Made by a program: the position numbers and the translations under genes. Positions 8,381-13,039 of a stretch of DNA of 13,039 nucleotides are shown piece after piece. The stretch covers positions 1 through 13,039 of the forward strand of contig JAOXYB010040883.1 of assembly GCA_028565635.1 (NCBI GenBank). The letters run 5' to 3'. Every line of letters begins with the position of its first letter. The first letter of the stretch is position 1. The notes under the pieces are model-generated. The model made no database searches, had not been told where the DNA came from, and saw nothing but the letters and a program-made list of their open reading frames with translations. This stretch comes from Phoronis ovalis (taxonomy: Eukaryota; Phoronida; Phoronidae).

Positions 8381-9418
8381 AATCATAATCTTTGATTATA
8401 GCGATGCAGGATATGATATGAATGGGGGGAGGAACAATGTTGTATTCTGTGGCTTATGTTTGTTATGATGCTGGCTGTATTACAGTTCTAAGTACTTGCC
8501 ATTTAAAACAGTATTTTTGATATTATTTATTAAGTCTTTAATGATGTGGGTTTGTTTGATGATGCAGGTTTATGGGGATTGTATTTTTTATATTCGGTAT
8601 CAAAGAAACAGCCCTCACTCACATCCATGTATTTATTTTATTATTTACACATCTCCATTTTTGTAAGAACCGGTTGTTCAGGACTTTATTTACAACTGAT
8701 GAGGGTCCAGCTGCATTGGGATGGGCTGATTAATATTGTACCCGAATTTCATGAATGGATGTCTTATCATTTTTGATAACTTGAGCACACTTCCTGATGA
8801 AGTTGGGGTTTTACTTTTTTTTGAGGGGGGTGGATATTTTTTAACAACTTTCCATTCCAGTTAAGGCAGAAATAATCTACATACGGGAGACCAGTTGCAA
8901 TGCTGGATATGTGACAAGGAAAGCCTGTCAGCTTAGCAAAATCATATCCATTTACACTTATAATTTTCACCTGCAAAGTTATAGTTAAACATTAATTCTT
9001 GGCACTGTATGTGACAAGACCTGCTCTGTTACATAGACAGTTATGATAAAATAGGGATTAAACTAGTGTCTATTCATTCACAAAAGCATCATGTGATGGT
9101 ATAATGATTGATTTTGGAGTTGTTCCCAAAGTTCTGTTAAATGATATGACAAGGCAAATGTTGCTTCTGGAAAGCAATTTCTTGTGTACAAGGAGCTGAG
9201 ATTAATCAAAATCTGGGCACCTATGAGTATATAAGATTATGAAATTCCTGCATGTGTAATAATATGCTTTGTAATGTAATCTAAGAGCTTTTAAGACAGA
9301 GACAGCTGTTATAGTGGGTCTTCAGTTTGTGTACATATGGATAGGTGTCAAATGTGGCTAAATACATTTTTAAGTTCTGTATGAAAAGCATTATGCTTGT
9401 TGCTAGAACTGATCAAAC
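8381..9418. other. Non-coding stretch without recognised gene
   Basis: No convincing coding region is seen. Short frames of about 70 codons occur on both strands (near 8546-8776 plus and 8767-8976 minus), with no domain or conserved motif I recognise. CTGATGA words occur here but lack the rest of a hammerhead core. The sequence is AT-rich and CpG-poor like the rest of the window. Confidence 0.5.
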
Positions 9419-9507
9419 TGGTGTAAAAATAAGAAAATTAAAAGTGACTGCCTTTGGGCAGATGGTTCGTTTTTATAACCTGTCCTAGGTGTTATAAATT
9501 TACACCA
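9419..9507 (+). ncRNA. Candidate three-way-junction RNA structure
   Basis: P1 is TGGTGTAAA (9419-9427) with TTTACACCA (9499-9507), 9 perfect pairs. P2 is CTGCC (9448-9452) with GGCAG (9457-9461), a 5-bp stem closed by TTTG. P3 is TTTATAAC (9472-9479) with GTTATAAA (9491-9498), 8 perfect pairs with an 11-nt loop. P3 abuts P1 at 9498/9499 with no unpaired base, allowing coaxial stacking, while about 20 nt and 10 nt join P1-P2 and P2-P3. CTTTGGGCA also repeats just outside, at 9512-9520. It matches no RNA family I know: there is no hammerhead core, tRNA or snoRNA boxes. Each helix alone could be chance in AT-rich DNA, and only the compact nesting is notable. Confidence 0.25.
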
Positions 9508-10370
9508 ACTTCTTTGGGCACTCTCATTAACTAATCACACCTATTATGCAAGATTTTTCTTGCATCTGTCTCAAGCCAACATTCCTAATACTAATTGAGT
9601 CTGAGTGTTATGGTCAGTTATGTAATAATTCCAGTATTGAGAAGATATTTAACCTCAAGTAGAGTCCTATTGCTAAAAGTGTCCCAAAGCATTGACAGGT
9701 ATGGAGTAATCAACCTTGTATCCTTGCTTGTACCTGATTGGTTTAAGGCACTTGCAGGATTCATGCTATGATTACCTCAAATGATAGGGGTTGCTTGTTT
9801 TGTTAATACAGCCTCATCCTCCTTTATGGCATGACTGTAACATTAAAACATTAATGAATATTTGTTCAGATAGACCAGTGCAGTTATAATTGTGGATCTG
9901 CATTATTATCCGAAAAGATATCTGTAGGAAAAAAGAAAAGGATTCACATTACTTTCTATTGAGAAGTGTAACTAACAAATTTAAATAATATACATCTATG
10001 TATATATGATAGCTCAATATTACTCAAATGACACACCAGAATACTTTTGATTTTTGTTCAAGTGATATAAACATGTTTGCATTTATAGGCAAGGTCACAT
10101 ATGATGTATCTTACTTTTGGTGAAATTTCAAAGAATCACTAAATTTGCTGTCTCACTTTTCCTTGCCTTGTTATATATATATTTAGGAAAAAATATTATA
10201 AATTACTCTAGAAAACTGACAGATGTAATGAACTTAAATGCTGAATAATTTACAGAGGTAATTATTTAATTTAATATAATTCCTAGCAGTCATTATTGTT
10301 CTTTGCTACCTGTTTTGATGTCATAATGATAATAGGCTTGTTTGGGAGGAATATACTGGTAGTCATATCA
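9508..10370. other. Non-coding stretch without recognised features
   Basis: AT-rich sequence with no open frame of note. It includes a short TA run near 10172-10181. No repeat family, RNA gene or regulatory element is recognisable beyond isolated words expected by chance. Confidence 0.5.
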
Positions 10371-10400
10371 CGAAATACATGAAAATACATGAAAATACAT
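10371..10400. repeat. Three-copy 10-bp tandem repeat
   Basis: CGAAATACAT (10371-10380) is followed by two exact copies of GAAAATACAT (10381-10390 and 10391-10400). The unit length is close to one helical turn. The array is small and is most simply a slippage-type minisatellite. Confidence 0.8.
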
Positions 10401-12320
10401 GGTGATTATAAAAATTAATTATTATATGTAAATGTTAATAAATGTTTAAATCATGTTTGATTCTGCTAGGAGAATACCCATATTTGTTTTGAGTAAATTA
10501 AATACTCACATTTTTTGACTTGTTAATGGTGGGTGTACCAAAATTGTGATATTATATAGAACCATGAATGATTAAATATAACAATGAACGAAGTTTGCTG
10601 TACATGTTTTTTTTTTGCATCATAAACAATTATTACAGTCACTCTTATTTATAAAATGTTATTATCATTATCACCAATTGATAATCTCATACTCTTGAAA
10701 TAATAATATTTGATAGATTCAAAACATGTAAGTAGGTCCATTCTGCTCTAGGTATGTAAAGTGTACTTTAGTCACAGATATCACTGCTCATAACAATTTC
10801 AAGACTGCCTGAAGACTGGTAGTTGGTAGCAGACATGGTGACACAAAACGCTTCACTCCTGATGAGGGAGTATTAAATATGCAGAATATGATTGCTGGTT
10901 CTCTTAAACCAGCTGCTTGCATTTTGGTTGCCTGGAAATATGACAGGTGGCTGCAGGTCTCAAATAAACCCTCTATTGTACCAGATTACTATACAACCAA
11001 TTATGCCCCATTATTAAAGACATTTACATTGGCTTGTGTAGTTTGTCTATTAATATCACTATAATTTCACTTTTAATCCCATTATGATGTTATTCTTTAA
11101 AAATCTGTAATTATTTAGAAGAAATTGAGGCAGGTTCTTAAAGCATAGTGCAATTATAAAATTGGAATATAACTAGAGGCTGAAAACTTAACAAAATTAT
11201 ATAATTTAACATAATGTTGACTTAATTTTGAATTTGCTGCAACTTAATTTTTCGAACTGAATTACCATTACCAGGTTAATAGATAATTTCCCAAGGTTTT
11301 AACTGTGTTAATCCTGTCATTTACCTAATTTGAAATATCAAAACAATACATCTGATTGTGTTTCCAATGCTAAACTCTGTAAATTGAATAAATTCTATCC
11401 TTGAGAATTGATATATTTTAAAGATGACAGCAATTACATACTGTAAGGGGAGGGAAAATATCTTGATAGGCACATGCCCAAAGTGTCTGTTGTTCTAGGT
11501 AATGTTTACCTTTTTGCTATGTGTTCACCCAGTATGCATTATTCTTCAGGCAAAATATTTATTCTGCAAATACATACACTGTACTATAATGTCACAATAT
11601 CCTGTAAATGTTAAACCAACATGACTATGCAAAGGCACACATTTCAGACATAGATTGTTTTTTTGTGAAATTAACATAAGCATCTGTTTGAATTGTGTAA
11701 ATTGTCTTGTTAGCACTTCATAACTGGCATGCTTTCATATTGTTCAATAGTGTTTGTTGAGAAATATGTTTATTAGAAAGTGGATTGGGTATTGATTAGT
11801 TAAAACCACTTTGTTCTCATTTTGATCAGGCAAGTTTTGCATTGTATTTAAATTTTTCAATTTGGGTTGGAAGAATTTAAGTCTAGGCTTTCTCTTTTGC
11901 TCATTGTTGTCACAGAAGTTGCAGCAAACATTAATAAAATATCAGCTCCAATAATTGTCACATGGTGCCACTGTTGATGTCTTATTAAGCTATCTGATCA
12001 GGAATTTAAGCTCTAGATTTATGGAGAGTGCTACAGTACAGTTCAGTGTGTTTGGTATCAAACGCACAGTAGGAGTCCAGTAATGTCCTTACATTTGTGT
12101 GCTTCCACCTAGTAGGAAACTTTAACCTGAACTACCTGAGCTTAAATCATGTTAAATGTGTTCCCTCTAAAAATGTGGGATCTTGTCCTGCATGATGCAT
12201 GCTGACTTATGTTCAGTTTGTAGTCTTCACTGAAGTGATTAAAACAGTGCTTTGCTCAGTAACACTAGTTGATCACTTATTATTAATTCATTGTCTGTTT
12301 AGTATAGATTAAAGACCGAT
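10401..12320. other. Long non-coding AT-rich stretch
   Basis: No gene is supported. A short frame near 10879-11064 encodes a 61-residue product ending in a hydrophobic stretch, but it has no recognisable motif and is expected by chance. A 7-bp hairpin, GCTGGTT CTCTTA AACCAGC, lies at 10894-10913. Homopolymer T occurs near 10609-10617, and AATAAA at 11387-11392. The sequence shows less T excess than the first half of the window. Confidence 0.5.
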
Positions 12321-12328
12321 CTTCAACG

Positions 12329-12377
12329 GCTGAAGAATTTCCCAATGGTAAATCAATGATTCATGGGAAATATCAGC
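12329..12377. repeat. Imperfect hairpin, about 15 pairs
   Basis: GCTGA (12329-12333) pairs with TCAGC (12373-12377), and after a 3/1 internal loop ATTTCCCA (12337-12344) pairs with TGGGAAAT (12364-12371). A12345 is bulged, and TG (12346-12347) pairs with CA (12362-12363). The 14-nt loop contains AATC AAT GATT, itself self-complementary. An overlapping small hairpin, CTTCA ACGGC TGAAG, precedes it at 12321-12335. At 49 nt it is shorter than a typical animal pre-miRNA, and no known mature sequence is recognised. Confidence 0.4.
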
Positions 12378-12379
12378 TG

Positions 12380-12950
12380 AAACTGTAACTGGCTAATCAA
12401 ACACCACTAAAAATCAATCGCGATCCATAGATTATAACAACGCTGAGTGCTGACTTGTGATTTCTGCTACACATGTAATGCTGTACTATTAAAGTAGAAT
12501 AGCTGCATCAAGCAAGTTTAAAAAGGTAAAAAAAAACCTCCACATTTAACATTTTACACTATTAAAATATACACCTTTATATTAAACTGGCTTTTGTTGG
12601 ACTTGGACAAAATAACTTGTTGGCAAAGATGCTGGTTAAGTACACGCTTTTGTTGAAGTTTGCACTATGAGCTCTGTTAGCTGGATTTAAAATCTAATTT
12701 AAAGCTCTGCACTTCCTGTTTAAATGCACACTTTTTGTCCAGTCCAATACTTTCTTTGGGAAGAAACAATTTTTATGATCTGAATGCCGAGTTGACCTGC
12801 TAAATGCCTGGGTACACTTCAGAACTTGAAGTAACATGGTAACAAGCAATGGCTAGAACATTGTGATTTATAAAAAATCTACAAGTATTAATCTGTGGAG
12901 GGATTCTTTCAAAGTATTACAACTAGAACAATAAGTTCAAAACTCTTAAG
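12380..12950. other. Non-coding stretch with a minor direct repeat
   Basis: No open frame or RNA gene is recognised. The word GCTTTTGTTG occurs at 12590-12599 and 12646-12655. CpG is slightly more frequent in and just before this part than in the middle of the window (for example ATCGCGATCC near 12417), but still low. Confidence 0.45.
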
Positions 12951-12952
12951 TG

Positions 12953-12985
12953 CTGTTCGCACCACGGTCAGCTGGCGAGCATGTG
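12953..12985. other. Short GC- and CpG-richer island of unknown nature
   Basis: About 33 bp containing GCTGTTCGCACC and CACGGTCAGCTGGCGAGC carry four CpGs, whereas whole kilobases elsewhere in the window carry only about five. It includes the E-box-like core CAGCTG and a weak GTGC/GCAC hairpin. It could be a conserved regulatory element, a small piece of a dispersed repeat or an exon fragment; nothing in the sequence decides between these. Confidence 0.35.
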
Positions 12986-12999
12986 TCATTACATTTTTC

Positions 13000-13009
13000 A
13001 ATAAATAAA
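13000..13009 (+). promoter_or_regulatory. Double AATAAA at window edge
   Basis: Two overlapping AATAAA hexamers (13000-13005 and 13004-13009) follow TTACATTTTTC. A T-rich segment at 13031-13036 lies about 22 nt downstream. This could be a poly(A) signal for a + strand transcript, but downstream sequence is cut off by the window end and such hexamers are common in AT-rich DNA. Confidence 0.2.
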
Positions 13010-13039
13010 TTAATGATATACTATCCATATATTTTTAAA

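Noticed and set aside
2079-10006. Pumilio-type TGTANATA motifs (2079, 2682, 7599, 7902, 9330, 9999) as evidence for a 3' UTR
   Set aside because: The reverse complement occurs at a similar rate (for example 1784, 7900, 8642), so there is no strand bias and the number is near expectation for AT-rich DNA.
3466-10867. CTGATGA words (near 3466, 8694, 8793, 10859 on plus; near 6765 on minus) suggesting hammerhead ribozymes
   Set aside because: None is followed by a stem II and GAAA core with a cleavage triplet in the right geometry.
10879-11064. 61-codon frame with hydrophobic C-terminus as a small membrane protein
   Set aside because: The hydrophobic end is what T-rich DNA gives by chance, and no conserved motif or neighbouring gene supports it.
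1-13039. tRNA, rRNA, CRISPR, phage or bacterial operon content
   Set aside because: No conserved box sequences, regular spacer arrays or coding density of that kind exist on either strand.

Overview
This window reads as non-coding DNA from an animal nuclear genome. It is AT-rich, roughly one third GC by eye. It has no long open reading frame on either strand, no ribosome-binding-site/ORF organisation, and no recognisable rRNA, tRNA, CRISPR array, transposase or reverse transcriptase. CpG is strikingly scarce: I count only about 60-70 CpGs, where base composition alone would give several hundred. TpG is abundant. This points to long-term CpG methylation, as in a vertebrate or in a methylated gene body of an invertebrate. 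The T-over-A bias of the + strand, the many AATAAA hexamers and several good pyrimidine-tract/AG acceptors on the + strand suggest an intron, long 3' UTR or lncRNA transcribed left to right. I cannot name the species or the host gene.

Layout: 1-92 is a slightly GC- and CpG-richer fragment with TAGGCCT-like words and a strong foldback. 93-854 is featureless AT-rich sequence with one perfect small hairpin. At 855-907 there is a candidate short coding exon with a good acceptor and donor, followed by a decayed ~117-bp duplication (974-1150). From 1150 to about 8080 the sequence is unique, T-rich and non-coding, with isolated hairpins, possible acceptors and possible poly(A) signals. 8237-8380 holds an A/G-rich tract abutting the clearest structure in the window, a foldback with a 33-bp near-perfect stem (8263-8375). 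9419-9507 can fold as a three-way junction. 10371-10400 is a small tandem repeat. 12329-12377 is another hairpin. 12955-12985 is a CpG-containing island just upstream of a double AATAAA at the right edge.

No set of genes works together here, and I found no convincing new multi-component system. The items most worth a second look are the 8263-8375 foldback (MITE or Dicer-type hairpin), the 1-76 foldback, the 9419-9507 three-way fold and the candidate exon at 855-907. All rest on sequence pattern alone.
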